Shown: in pieces, positions 1 to 12,329 of the stretch
Numbering within the stretch: the stretch's first letter is position 1
How the letters are laid out: each line of letters opens with the position of its first letter
Source of the DNA: Eucommia ulmoides
Taxonomy: Eukaryota > Streptophyta > Magnoliopsida > Garryales > Eucommiaceae
DNA length: 64,000 nucleotides
Reading direction: 5' to 3'
Assembly (NCBI GenBank): GCA_016647705.1
Contig: JAENRU010000084.1
Coordinates: 141,001 to 205,000, forward strand
The notes under the pieces: generated by a model
Told to the model about the DNA's origin: nothing
What the model saw: the letters and a program-made list of their open reading frames with translations, nothing else
Database searches by the model: none
Made by a program: the position numbers and the translations under genes

Positions 1-1472
1 GAATAGACATATTTACCCTTACATATATAGGAAGAAATCATAATTCTCCATTTTATTTTTGAATTTTCAACCTAGCTTATTCTTCCTTCTTTCCCACTCT
101 CAACTGAACAGCCACCGTACCCATCTCTTGCCACCATCCGTCTTCATCTCCATCGCCATCATTGGCTTCCTCCATTTGATGATGCCATCGCTGACTGCGC
201 TCTACTCATCCTTCATCTTCCCCCACTGTGCTGGCCGACGTGCCGCGCTCCTCTTGCTCCATTAAATGACGACGATGACGATGCATATGATCTGCTCGTT
301 GTTTGTCTTCCTCTACCTTGCTTGTCGTGCTCACCGTTGCCACCGATGCTCATATTGGTCTATCCGATGCCGCCAGCCCACTGTTGTCGCTGCCTTTTCT
401 CTATTCGTTGTCTTCTTCCTCAACCCCTCTCTCTCTCTCTCAGATTTGAAAAATTCCATATTAGGATTTTTTAGATCTAGAAAGTTCCAAATCTGAGAAT
501 TTTAGATCTAGATTTTTCCGGATTTGTTCGTTCATGTGAATGTTCTAATTGGTCGTCGTGAATTTCAGATCAGTCAATGTTCACGTGATTTTATAATGAT
601 TTTTGTGAAGTTTTTGTTTATAATTAGTGCTTGTTTTTGTTCATCTTAGTTTTTTTAATGTTCTTTAATTTGTTTTTTGCGAATATTTGCATCGTTTTTC
701 AAATTTGTTTTGATTTTGTTGGTTTTTTTTTTTTTAATATTTTTTATTTTGGTTGAGTTTTTGTGCTCATTTCATTCTGAATATTATTTTTGTTGATTTC
801 TCAATAAATATTCATGTCGATTTGGTTTTTAGTGAATGTTCGTTGTCGTTTGGTGAATGTTTATATTTCCTTTCTCTTAAGTGAATGTTAACATGGTTAA
901 GTGAAAATGTTGACACTGGTTGTTTTTCTTGGATCTTAGTTTTTCTCTATTTTTTTTTATTTGGTTTAATTGGCTTTTTCTAAATGTTCATGCCGATTTT
1001 TTTTTTTTTTTTTTTTTTTTGTAGATCTTAGGGTTGTTTTTTTTTTTTTTTTTTTTTTTTAATGTTTTTGATTTGTTGTTTTTAGATTTATTTTTTCAAA
1101 TTATAGTGTGAATGATCATAACACAAAGAACATGAATGTTCTATTCTCGTTGATTTTCGGAATATATGAAAAGATTGTAAAACAAAAGAACGTATGTAGA
1201 TAACAAAAATGTAATTTGTTCACATAAAAAATGTGAATATTCACAATAGAACCATCAGTGTTAAAATGTATTAAGATGTTTAAAAATAGCAAATAAAAAT
1301 GTGAATGTTCATGGCCACATATATTTTAAGTAAATTATGAAGAAAAGAAATATATGGTCAAAGAACCAAAAATTATTCTCTAAAACACATATGAGGGCCA
1401 AAAAATTTATTATAGTAATATAGGTCTATTTTATAATTTGTATATCTCTAGAGGGCTCAATAATAAAATTCC
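1..1472. mobile_element. TIR element T1, copy 1 (left end outside window)
   Basis: This is the right-hand part of a ~1.7 kb non-autonomous TIR transposon seen three times in the window (also 11267-17234 and 42367-51268). Base 1 corresponds to about 42485 in copy 3, so the left end lies outside the window. The right end, AGGGCTCAATAATAAAATTCC (1452-1472), is an imperfect inverse of the left end GGTTATTATTATTTAGCCCT of the other copies. It is followed by ATGTATTA (1473-1480), a degenerate form of the 8-bp target duplication ATATATTA. The first ~450 bases are GC- and CT-rich and exon-like, with short open frames; the rest is T-rich and intron-like. No transposase is present. The 8-bp duplication would suit hAT, but the superfamily is unresolved. 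Confidence 0.6.
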
Positions 1473-1480
1473 ATGTATTA

Positions 1481-2582
1481 CTAATATTATTAGTTTAAAG
1501 AATCACGAAATATATTACTAATATCTACCCAAAACAAACGTAGAATGATTGAGAAATCTTTCGGCCTTAAATTTTATATTTTTGTTTTGTTTTGATTTTT
1601 TGTTTGTAATTTTAAATAAATGTAAATTTCTAATAAATTATATTTAGTTTTTGATTGAAGAAACTAAATATTTATATAATTTTCATTTTGTATACCAATT
1701 TCTCTATTTTTTTTTTTATATAATTCATAACAAGCTATAAATGCAACTCGCAAATAAATGCAACAAGCTTTTAATTTTTTGTGAACAAAATTTTCTCCGC
1801 CATGTCATAATTATAAGATCTATTATGTGACTTCTTGGGACAAATTTGAAAGAAAAAATATTTAATTTACTTTTTTTTTCCCTTTATATTATAGTAGTTT
1901 GTTTTTTTTAAATACCACAATTATTGGTTAGGTATTTGCAGAATAAAAATTGATTATTTTTTTTCTTCAATCGAGTAGATATCAACACATATCTCTGTTT
2001 TTCCCGTTTCATACCTATCCACACCAAGGTCAACATGTTACCGGGGCAGAAGAAATCTACATGAATTGTTTTTGAATTATTCAACTTGGAAATATAAACT
2101 TTTACCTTCATTAATATTTAATTAAAATTCATCATCTCAATTGACCATGTATCCCCAATATTTGTGATCCAGAAAACAAAAAATAACTATGTCCACTCCA
2201 AAATAATAATAATAATAATAATGCAAATCAGAAATACATTTGACCAGATTATGCACTTTGATTTTCAAAAGAAAGAAATAAAGGAAGTTTCGGTCGGATC
2301 CGCCTTCGGGTTTTCCACGAAAAACTCGTGCTTTCCACTTTGTTGTCATTTGTTTTTATCTTGATCAATATCTGTGGGTATTAAAATTAGTAAATCGAAA
2401 AATAAAATCTAATTAATTGTTGAAATTTCTCAACACTATGTTGTACATTAAGTTATATATGTAATTTCAATACTCCAATCAAATTACGAATTTGATCCCC
2501 TTAGAACATCTTTCTTGTTTAAATGATGAATTGCTCAATCCAATATCCCTAAAATCAGTCACAATGTGGTTCACAAATTATA
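1481..2582. repeat. Tandem repeat unit U1, unit 1
   Basis: First of two adjacent diverged copies of a ~1.1 kb sequence. Both copies start with a ...TATTAGTTTAAAGAATC-like stretch and end with ...GGTTCACAAAATATATTA. The same pair recurs at 17243-18528/18529-27952 and 51277-52080/52081-53450. The end of a further copy lies upstream of each GLP gene, just before T1. Around 2300-2440 it contains sequence close to the end of the Copia LTR at 29330-29440 (a 'TATCTGTGGGTATTAAAAT' stretch). No gene is recognised here; the short ORFs are not conserved in a coding way. Confidence 0.65.
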
Positions 2583-2800
2583 TTACTACTATTATTTATT
2601 AAAAGAATCTCAAAATATATTACCAATATCTACACAGACGTAGAATGATTGAGAAGCCGTCTAGCCTTAAAGTTCATATTTTTCTATGCTGTGAATTACC
2701 ACAAAGTACTGTTGTAACTTTCCATGTACCAATAAATACCAATTAGTTAAAATTGAACCAAAAGCTCCCATCCTAATCATTTTTTGAACTGATTAGTCTC

Positions 2801-2832
<32 letters not shown>

Positions 2833-3965
2833 GTACATGTTAAATTACCAATTTGCCCCTATTCATTTTAACCCTACCATCTCTTCCAAACTCACATTCT
2901 CTCTTCCGTCCCCACCAATTCCCCCGTCTACATTGCCACCGCTTCACCGGCAACGAACACCCTCCCCCTCTATGTCACCTCCTCGTCGCACTCCCTCATT
3001 GAGCGCTTGAAGCTTTCCTACAAGATCCAAGAACACCTTCAGCTCTGCCACATTTAACTGCCCGTCCTCTAAAATTCATCGTCGGCCAAAACCCTAGCCT
3101 TCTAGATCGTTCGGTTCCAGATCCACGACTTGTTTGATGCTCGACCGGACAATTAGGTGTGCTCCAATCAGGTGCATTTAACATGTACGATTCGTGTGAT
3201 GCTCGGCTGGACATATTCATTTTTCGCCGTACTTCGTCACCATTTGATTGTCCCATGATTATCCCAGAAGTTATCTCTCATGTTTGGATTGAGTATTATA
3301 TTCAACATGCACAATTTTTTGGTTTTTATTGCAGACAGTCATTTGGATTGATTAGAAGTTTAGGGATGAAAGTGTAACCCTATATATATTGATTAGAATT
3401 AAAACTTAGAGTATTAATGGTCCTAATTGGATAAGGGGATTATTGTTAGTATTTTAGTTAAATAGATAAATTTTAATTTTTCATAAATCAAAAATTTATT
3501 AATCCAATGAAAGCCTCCTTAATTGGTATAATCAAGTGTATTTTATATATTTGATATTATCTACTTATATATGTGAATTTTGAGGATTGATTATGAACTT
3601 AAAATTGTTTGAGCTATGTGATTAGTTTTGTTTGGTTGTATAGAAAAATTAAATAAACTTTATTAGTAGCTTAATTAAATTACATGTGAACCTAAATTTT
3701 GTTAAGTGGCTCGAATTGAATTGAATTAAAAGTGCATGATCATCGGAAGACATTTATACACATGTCTAGGGTTATTACATATTTTTTGTGTTGCATCTGA
3801 GCCCATATAAAGTATACGCTTGTATGGGGCATTATTTATTTTGTTTTTATATATATATAATGCATGTTAAACATACTAAATAAGAAAACAATAAAATCTA
3901 AAATCCAAAATTTCTCAAAGCAAATATTAAGTTGAAAGCGGCAGTATATCAGATATGCATCTCCG
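2583..3965. repeat. Tandem repeat unit U2, unit 1, with exon-like GC-rich insert
   Basis: Second copy of the U repeat, near-identical to 52081-53450 over its full length. The interval 2875-3260 is unusually GC-rich and exon-like, and its counterpart is 52350-52740. In both copies a minus-strand frame of 86 codons is open (2996-3256 and 52476-52736). The plus-strand frame is open only in the later copy. I recognise no protein family, and the conservation may simply reflect recent duplication. Homology to unit 3 stops at about 3965, where Copia-derived sequence begins. Confidence 0.55.
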
Positions 3966-4019
3966 TGATATTCCACCAACGGATTTGTTTGTGTAGGGAT
4001 TCCATAAGAGCCTAAAGTC

Positions 4020-5960
4020 AATCATTAGCTATCGGGCTGGATCATGTCCTTGATTTAGACTAGAAGTAGAAAAACAAAATAGAGAGAGATTAAAATTCTA
4101 TGATTAGACCAAGGAGGTGAACACTTATTTATTTAGGATCATTCAAAGATCATTGTGTATTTTTCGGTAAACTCCTCTTGATAAATCATAATTTCAAGGC
4201 ATATCATAAAAGGAGAACGTCGAACCCTATTAGATATGGTCAAATTTTTATTGAGTCACACTAGCTAGCCCATTTTGGAAAATGCTCTCTTTGACTGTAG
4301 CATATTTACTAAATAAGGATCCAATTTTTTATTTTTTTTTCCAAACACATTATATGAGATATAGTGTGGGACTATGGGAGAAAGCTAATTCTCAAGTTGT
4401 TGATAATTGTTAGTCATATTCGTTACTAAGAAGTTAGATTTGAGGACTCACTATTGTAGGTTTGGAATGAACCTACAGAAACTATGGTACACCACTTTTA
4501 TCCATGAATTAAATAAAAGATAATATTTTGGAGAAATCATTTGTCAAAGCCTTCGACATTAACGAAAATTAGAAACGGACTAGGTCCGACAATAGTGTTT
4601 ATTGAGAACCTTTTATAGTAAATACATGTAGTATAAAAATTCTTTGTACGGATGTAGGATATCCATATTGTCTAATCGATGTATTAGATAAATCAATCAA
4701 GTTGATGTGGAGTTAATTCAGTGGGTGTTAACAGACTTACTAGTTACAAAGGATATGATGTTGGACATCATAAAGGAAAAATGACTATAAATTCATTGAC
4801 GGATTGTATGTACAACTAACTGAGTTTAGGCAAAGATGGAAAAATGAACATACACAAAGCGAGATTAATGATGATAGGGTCTTGCATCGTCAAGAAATTG
4901 ATACTGTATGGAACCTTGATGTCGATAACCATGCTAAGGACCGTCAAGATTTAAATAACAACATTTTAGACAAAATTTATATAAATCATCTAAAGGGATT
5001 TATACTGGTTAACAAAAAGCAATAAGTGTGCAAGTTGCAAATGTTCATTTATGGACTAAGAAATTACTTTCCTAATTCATAATATTCATTTTTGACAAGA
5101 CAATCAATGTTTTTGACTATGTTAAGAACAAGGAATGATCCAAGCGTGTACACTAACAGGATTTGATAAGCATAAATTTCTAAATTTATAGACAACATTC
5201 CAACCTCGGAATATTATCTCTTGTAATAGTATAACTTTCAATAAAGATTACCATAAGGATTTGGAAAGAGCTTTTTTAATACAAGGTAAAATGGTTTTTA
5301 AGATCGATCAAAGCATGCTTATTTTCCAAATCTCAGTACATCGAGTCAGCATGACAAATTGCTAATGAGTACCTTTACCAGTCCATCATGTTATTTTTAT
5401 TTTAGTAGTGTGAGTGGAAAAGACTTAAGAGATATAAAATGAGTAGGATTCCATATACATTGACAATTTAAAGTCTCATGTATTATGTGCTAGGTACTAG
5501 AATTGATATAAGACACGCTATTAGTTTGACTAATGGATATCAATTTCATTTGGACTAAGAGTATTGAATTATAAGAAAATATATCCTAAAGTACTTAAGA
5601 ACAAAGGGTAAATTTCTGTGATATGAAGAATGAGAACATTAGATTGATGAATTCATGGTATTGAATTTAAATGTTTACATGAATGACTTTTAGTTTTCTT
5701 TAGGATATTTTCATATCTTGATAGGTGAGGCCATTCGTGGGAGAGGTTATCAATAAGATTCAAAACTAATATAGGGACTAAGTTTATTACCGCATCCGAT
5801 GCAGTTTATAAAGTGTAGTTTAGAAGTTTTTTTAATAAACATGAGGCTAACGTTGAGTCACAATTCCTCAGTATTATGACAACTATTGGGTAAGGAACCT
5901 AGGTCTCGTCAATATCCAAACACTACCAGTGGTGCTTTCTGGTCATCATTGAAAGCTAAT
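4020..5960 (+). pseudogene. Degenerate Ty1/Copia pol (integrase, RT, RNase H remnants)
   Basis: Heavily decayed Copia polyprotein on the plus strand. Recognisable pieces come in the right order. At about 4208-4320 is an integrase segment (GERRTLLDMVKFLLSHT, then LTVAYLLNKDPI). At about 4930-5060 is a reverse-transcriptase segment (LDKIYINHLKGF, then VCKLQMFIYGLRNYF). At about 5475-5600 is the end of RT (SLMYYVLGTRIDIRHA, then KYLRTKGKFL). At about 5890-5925 is RNase H (GKEPRSRQ). Each piece is separated by stops and frameshifts. No gag is seen, so the element is 5'-truncated against the duplicated U2 block. It cannot encode a functional product. Confidence 0.75.
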
Positions 5961-6095
5961 ATATCTATTTGGAGATCAGTATGCCCAACGAACAACATGA
6001 CACATCTACTTAATTGGGTCCCTAACCCGACAGAAGTTACTTGGATAAAGTATATAATACTTTACCGGATTGGTTATAGTGCTAGTAGGAGATTG

Positions 6096-8330
6096 TTGGG
6101 GATAAACCCTCTAGACAATCCTAAATAGATTTATTTTTGTTAATAATCTCAAGTAACTAAATAATCAAAAGGAGAAAACTTGGTATTTCACCCGCCACCC
6201 AGATATTTTACATATCACCCTGTGTATATTATATAACTGTCAAGATAACTTGGTATTTGATTGAAATACCATAACTTTATAATAAGATTAAAAAGGAGTA
6301 ATATCAAAGACATTTGGTAATTGAATATCCTAACATGTTCCTAGTCCAAGGATTATTGATTGGTATTAATAATTCAGATAGATTGGTTTGTGGGTTATTT
6401 TTTCTATTGAGAATAGTAAATATAAAATCCATTAGTCTAAGAAACTGGAACAACCACAAGGGGGCTTATTAAGTGATAATGGGTTCCTGAATGTAACTAT
6501 ACCTAATATTCAATTTGGCTAATATTGCTTAAGGTCAAAATAGAATATCTGTATTGTAATCCTGCATGTGATATTTTGACTTGGTCTATTGTTTGTCAAG
6601 TTTATGCTCTCCTATACTTTGACAATACTACGTTTTATAATCTAGCAACGAGACTTCAAAGGTATTCATGGGTTTAGAGGGACACACATGTGTTAATTCG
6701 ATTATGCAAGAAAGGATCTATCACCCTTTTGCCAAAAGAGAATTGTCCTATGTGATCGAACTTGAATTACCTAAATCTTTCGCTAGATCAATATGACGAT
6801 TAGAATGAGATTGTAATTGGTATCATAAAGTACATCATGGATCAAGAACATATGATCTTACTAGGAGTTTTGACTTTATCTCGCCCTATTGGTTCTTCTA
6901 GGAATACAATGGTGAATTATTTACAAGTTCAGGGACCAATGTGCAATTAAAAAAAAAAAAAAAGTCTAGGGTTTTGATCTAGACTTTATTTATAAATAAG
7001 GACTATACTTCATTTTCACCTATGAGATCAAACAAGGCCGAATTTCGGCCGACCTTCTTCTCCCTCTCTTATATTGTCACACCCCCACCCTGGGCCCCTA
7101 TCGCCCGTGGCCGGGCGTGACGTCGACTCGATACTACCTGACAATTCAAAAAATGTACATGTATATTTGTCCGCATAATTAGTTCCAAGAATTGAACGTA
7201 TGATATAGTTTATTTTAACATATATATATATATATACACAAACACACATACATACACATATGTACATATATATGTATATATCCAAACACACAAAATCTAT
7301 TTTCTTGGGTCCCACTAATATAAATAAATATATATTGTTGTGGTGTTTCCTTGGGGGACCTGGTACGCAAAACAAGAGAGAAGGGTGAGGGTGTTGGGCA
7401 AAATACGGAAGGCAGAAAGGGAAGAAGACAAAAGAGAATTCCTATTAATTGTTAATTTATAATTTCAGGTAGAATTTCTAACTCTTTTAATATATGTATT
7501 TAATTTCCAAATTGTGCGAATTATGTTATTATTATTGTTGAATTTTAATTGTTAAATTCCATGAAATACTTATGATTATGTGAAAATTATGTGGAAATCA
7601 TGTCAATGTGTTTATTTTGTCCCGTTAATTAAATGCATATATTAGAGCGGTTGGAGTTCTACTAATCGTTGGCTCACAATCCCATAGTTTGATTGCAAGG
7701 TCGGAGAGAGCGAGACGACGATGAGAATTTTAGTTGAATTTCTATTTAAAATTGTAATAATTGTATTTATTATTTATTGTTGTAATTGCTAAATTCCATA
7801 ATTATAATTTTCGTTGTTGCATTGTAAATTAAGATATTTTTTTATTAAAACCAAATATTAAACTCTTGTCGCCATCGCATTATAAATTTTCCAAATTTGA
7901 TAGAATGAAAATTTGATTAATCGGTTTTAATGTTAATTTCTCCAAGGGGAGAAACCGTGTAGCGGCCCTGGGAAGCTGGGTCATTATATATGCTACCAAT
8001 TTGATTCTTACTACCACCTAAAATAAAATCAAATATATCCTAGACCTACTGATTTAGAATAATATTCTTAGAAAATCAATAGGCACCATTCAATGGAGTT
8101 CTTTGGGTGGATATCGGTAGAGACGAAATATTTGTAGCACTATTCAGATATTTTTGTGCTTGTGGGGATCTAATCTTGTAGCTATTCGAAGAGTCTTCTC
8201 AAATTAAGTCTCGAAAACTATCGGCTATGAGGATGAAGCACCGGAATAGGTATAAAGTTTAAATTTTATTTAATCTTTTTGTTTATTTATTCTTTCATAT
8301 TATCGCAGGCTCATTCAGTCTTAGAAAATT
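6096..8330 (+). mobile_element. Copia 3' LTR, interrupted by a nested insert
   Basis: The pol remnant is followed by a purine-rich GTAGGAGAT tract and then TGTTGGGG, the usual layout of a Copia polypurine tract and LTR start. Inside lies a promoter-like TTTATAAATAAGG at about 6985-6998, followed by a leader-like stretch with an inverted CCGAATTTCGG. The LTR appears to resume after the insert at 7076-7983 and to run to roughly 8330, where the duplicated GLP block begins. The right boundary and target duplication are not defined, since no second LTR is present for comparison. Confidence 0.5.
7076..7983 (+). mobile_element. Putative solo LTR nested in the Copia LTR
   Basis: A ~0.9 kb block starts TGTCACACCC, a common start for plant LTRs, and ends ...GCTGGGTCA. 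It is bordered on both sides by TTATAT (7070-7075 and 7984-7989). A 6-bp duplication is slightly longer than the usual 5 bp, so the limits are tentative. It includes a TA/CA-rich microsatellite at about 7206-7285. No coding region is recognised. The alternative is an unrelated DNA element; LTR status is inferred from the TG...CA ends and flanks only. Confidence 0.4.
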
Positions 8331-9259
8331 AGTTGTGAAACTACTTTTATTCAAAAAAATATATATTTCATTGAGTTCACACAAACATAATTCCCTTCAA
8401 TCATCAACCCCATCCAGTTGGGATTGTAGGACTACAATCGTTTGTCCAGCTCGGAGGGATAAGGTGGACCCAATAAGCCTTCTTTGCAATTTTTAAATTC
8501 CACTCATGTTGCATCAGTAGGTTTTGGATCATTCTGCTAGATGTGTTCGGGTTCTTTCAAAGGTGTTTTGGATCATAGTAACATGAGATGTTACTTCCGC
8601 CGTATCGAGTTGAATGATGTTATTACGATGAAGCTCCATAATCCTTTTTTTTTTTTTTTTTTTCACGGTAATTCCTCCACTAGGTGACTGATCAGCTGAT
8701 GGTAGGGCCCTTTGTTTGGTTAGTAGGACTCTAATACTCATTTATTTTCTCTGACTTATATTGATTCTTTGCAATTGTTTTTTCGCCCTTATACAAGAAC
8801 TATTGCTTTCCATAAAAGACTCAATTTTCGAATTTAACTAACTCCTGAATTCAAATGATCACTTACTCCATGATACAGCATATGTAAAAGTATCTACATT
8901 AACAAAAGCTTTGGAATAAATTAAGCCAAGATTTTCTATGAAATATCGATGAACAATGATTACATTCATTTATATTATGTGGCATTGTCGTTCATGACAC
9001 AAATAAATATTACTAGGATTGTTCTAAAAATAATAATAATTTGAAGTTATTAATCCAGAAGTAATGATATTAAAAATTAAATTTAAAATTAAATCCGTTT
9101 AAAAAATAAACCCTTACATATATGTAAGGAAGACTTCTCATCAAGACCACCAAGTGGGATCACATTAAGCAAATTATGTAGTAATAATTAATATTTTATG
9201 GGTAAAATAGCAACACCATAACTTATTTTTATTTTGAAAGAATCAAAAATCAGAAATCT

Positions 9260-10713
9260 CTAGTTCCCTTGGAAGGGTGCTTGAAGATCATCAATCACGT
9301 TCTTGTCAACTTGGAATGCCCTGGTCAAGACATAAGGAGAGATTGGTGGTGTCGACCCAAACACAGCGTTAGCAATGGTTATAACCCCTGGATTTTGGCT
9401 ACTTAGACTAGCAAAAGCCACTGCATTGGTCTTTCCGACATTGAATTGGAAGTGGATGAGCCCTATTGGGAAAACAAAGACATCTCCCTTTCTCAAGACT
9501 TTGGTAAAAAGGGTGTTAGTGTTATTCATATTGGAGGTGACAAAGCCAACATAGAGGGTGCCATCCATGACCACAAGGATTTCTGTGGCGCGAGGGTGTG
9601 TGTGGGGAGGGTTGAGGCCGTTGGGTGCAAAGTCGATGCGAGCAAAAGAGATGCCAAGAGTATTTAGTCCGGGGATTTGTTGAACATTTACCGGTGTCAC
9701 ATTTGAACCAACCCGGTTACTTGTGTTTCCAGGTTTGTCAAGTCTCGAATAATAGAAATCACTGGCATTCACAAGCATTGGATTCTTGCAGAGTTTTCCA
9801 TTGACGAAAACTGCATACACACATAAATAAACATTTAGAATAGATATATTACACATACATGTACATAATATTGCTCGAAAGATTTTAGTTGTCACTTGTC
9901 TCATTACTTTAAAATGATTTGTTACATGGTCTATAATTTAACTTTTAGGTGTTCTAAATGGTCATTGTCATGTTATCTTTGATTAAATAATTTGGGAATA
10001 GAGAAATATAGAAATCTACTCATATAAATAATATTATTCACGAAAATAGGATAATTTCGACAACCCAACCGTCTTAAGCAAAATAATTTATTTCATTTTC
10101 CAATGGGAATGAAGTTATAGAATAAATTAACCAATTTCACAATTAATGGTCTGGTATGTGGTAAAAAATAGTACCTAATAAATTTGTCGTACAAGAAGGA
10201 CCAATTTATTGCACTATTTTTCAAAAAAAAAAGAAAAAAAGTCAATAAATCAATACATGAATTGTCATAAATTAATGTCTAATGGTAAAATAAAACACTT
10301 AAATTACTTAGCTTACTATTAGCTTATATAATATTTTCTCGTATAGTCGAAATAAAATATAGTTTAAAAATTCTAATAAACTAAAACAACTATATGTCTC
10401 TTTGTTTCAAATAAACAAGATGTAAATCTTACGCAACGATAGCTAAATGAAGAAATATAAAAATAAATTTATAATTCTAATGTAATTCATTAAATTGAAT
10501 AATTTCGACGACCAAAAAGGTTTTTAGTAATTGAAATAGAAAAAATATATCAAAATTGCAAATTTATAGGGAAATTAATATGAGATTCATACCAACATTC
10601 TTGGGATCATCAATTGCAACACAGAAGTCTTGCAGAGGACTCGGGTCGGAAGCGTAGGCAATTTTAGAAGCCAATGCCAAGACAGATATAGCAAAGGTTA
10701 GGTAAATGGCCAT
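9260..10713 (-). CDS. Germin-like protein, subfamily 1 type (GLP-A), two exons
   Basis: Coding exons are complement(10593-10713) and complement(9260-9810), with a 782-bp GT...AG intron (phase 1). The product is 223 aa, normal for the family. Residues 1-21 form a hydrophobic signal peptide, so the protein is likely apoplastic. Cys31 and Cys48 fit the conserved N-terminal disulfide. Germin box 1 is at 105-117 ([13 protein letters not shown]) and box 2 at 149-164, with metal ligands His110, His112, Glu117 and His160 all present in a single cupin barrel. N-glycosylation sequons occur at Asn69, Asn77 and Asn136. Family members are Mn-binding cell-wall proteins, some with superoxide dismutase or oxalate oxidase activity; the enzyme activity here is unknown. 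The subfamily-1 assignment rests on overall resemblance to tandemly arrayed members of other eudicots. The start is the ATG after a short A-run, 67 bp below a TATA box. It looks intact, unlike the copy at 40306-41815. Confidence 0.93.
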
Positions 10714-10779
10714 TTTTTTTTTCTTAGAACATGATTTGAAGAAGCTTTGAAGTGAGAAATTTGGGAAGAACGGGTGACC

Positions 10780-10787
10780 TATTTATA
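10780..10787 (-). promoter_or_regulatory. TATA box of GLP-A
   Basis: On the minus strand the sequence reads TATAAATA, 67 bp upstream of the GLP-A start codon. The same box and spacing are kept in the duplicate gene (41882-41889), within a promoter that is otherwise highly similar between copies. Confidence 0.65.
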
Positions 10788-11587
10788 CATAAAACAATCC
10801 TTGATTTAGTCTGCCTTTTACCCGTTGCCTATTTTTTTAAACTTTGTTCCACACCCACCCCTGCCGCATGCATTTTGACTTAATCCATTTGTCAAATTCA
10901 TTTCCTCCAAAAAGAAATAAAAATAAAAATGGAAGATTAGAGGGATAATTGACTTTTACCCCTTCTACTGTCCGCTTGTATAACTAAACTTCCCTTTACT
11001 TTAACCCATACTTTACAAGGGAAAATTCACATAATGTTAGTACCTCCAAATTGAATTTAGTATTTAAAAAAATATTATAAATTTGAATTTTGTTTAAATT
11101 TTAGTTTAATGCATTATTATGTTGCACATTAGGTAATATATGTAATTTAATTACTTCAGCGAAATTGCAAACCTGATCTCCCTTAAAACATCTTTCTCGT
11201 TTAAATGATGAATTGCTCACTACAATAACCCTAAAATTAATACAACACGGTTCACAAAATATATTAAGGTTATTATTATTTAGCCCTTATTTTGGTTTCA
11301 TTTTCCTCCATAGTTTTTTTTTTTTTTTTTTCTTAATTATTATTTAGTCCTCCAACAAAACATGGTTAATTTTTACTCCTTGAGAGATACTGAATAGACA
11401 TATTTACCCTTTTTTTTAGCCCGCGCAATATGTTGTTTTAGATAAAAAAAAAAAAAGAAAAAAAAAGAAAAAAAAAAAAATTCGTATATATATATATTTT
11501 TACATCAAACCGAATATAATATATCACTTTAATTTATTTATTTATTTATTTTTATCGAAAATGAACTCTATTAATGAATTGGAAAAA

Positions 11588-12097
11588 TTACAATCTTAGG
11601 CGGGGAAGATCCTCTTGATCCTTACGAGCATAAGAAATTACGTCATGAATTAAGGGACTACCTATAGAAAATAACAAAGGGCTAGACAAAACAATGTTAG
11701 CCAAATTATCAGCATCAAAATTACATTCTCGATGAACATGAGAAATCTGAATGTTAATTGATAGAACCCAAATTGGGCTATCCTTCTTGATTGAATGAAC
11801 CAAGAATAGCGAATCGCTTTCCACCAGCAGAGAAAGCTGGCTTAGACGCAAAGCTTCCTGAATCCCCATGAACAACCTGCGGAACTCAGCTAGGAAACTT
11901 GAACTAATAGTAAGGGGAGAGAAGAAAGCCCAACTAACAGTTCCATTACTATCTTGAACAACACCACCACAAGAAGACGTCATGGTCTCCCTTTTCAAAG
12001 CACTATCTACATTAAGTTTGAAACTCCACTTGGGCGGACAGGTCCAACAACAAATCAGCAGCCGACGATGAATAACCTGCTTAATCGGACAGCCCAA
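11588..12097 (-). pseudogene. LINE RNase H domain remnant
   Basis: An open frame of 169 codons resembles the reverse-transcriptase-like/RNase H domain (RVT_3 type) at the end of plant LINE ORF2. It carries LNVDSA near the start, a GGVVQDSNG motif, an SFLAEFRRLFMGIQEAL helix and a C-terminal HVHRECNFDADNLAN motif. The usual glutamate of the AELxAL helix is kept in 'LAEF'. It is no longer joined in frame to the RT part upstream (12330-13830), so it is a fragment of a dead ORF2. Confidence 0.8.
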
Positions 12098-12329
12098 CAG
12101 AACCAGAGACTAAATCCCAAAAGAGGATGGAACTGACTTAGATTTAGTTAAAGGGCTCAACGCTTGAACCTAGTTCCTAATTTTGAAAATAATCTATTTA
12201 TCAGACATGGAAATATTATCATGGAGAACACGATTCCGATTTAACCATATCTCCCAACAAATCAGCGATGGGATCAATGCCCCTAATTTATGGAACTGAG
12301 AACTCCCTTTTAGTCTACTCCACCACAAC

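Larger units (their letters stand above)
8363..11258. repeat. Duplicated GLP gene block, copy A
   Basis: The whole interval has a counterpart at 40073-42358: 3' flank, GLP gene with intron, promoter and upstream region. Homology starts near the shared CATAATTCCCTTCAATCATC and runs to the T1 insertion site (ATATATTA, 11259-11266). Besides scattered substitutions, copy B lacks about 330 bp around the gene's 3' end and 5 bp in exon 1. The stretch 8363-9250 outside the gene holds no ORF that I can support. Confidence 0.85.

Noticed and set aside
59-496. Small ORFs at the window start as secreted or membrane peptides
   Set aside because: They recur in all T1 copies with indels and lie in a transposon head; no signal of coding selection can be read here.
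7028-7375. 115-codon minus-strand ORF with Tyr-Ile-Cys-Val repeats
   Set aside because: Crosses a TA/CA microsatellite within the putative solo LTR; no protein-like conservation.
9446-9667. Plus-strand ORF over GLP-A (and its twin at 40567-40788)
   Set aside because: Antisense shadow of the conserved cupin exon; its conservation follows from the minus-strand gene.
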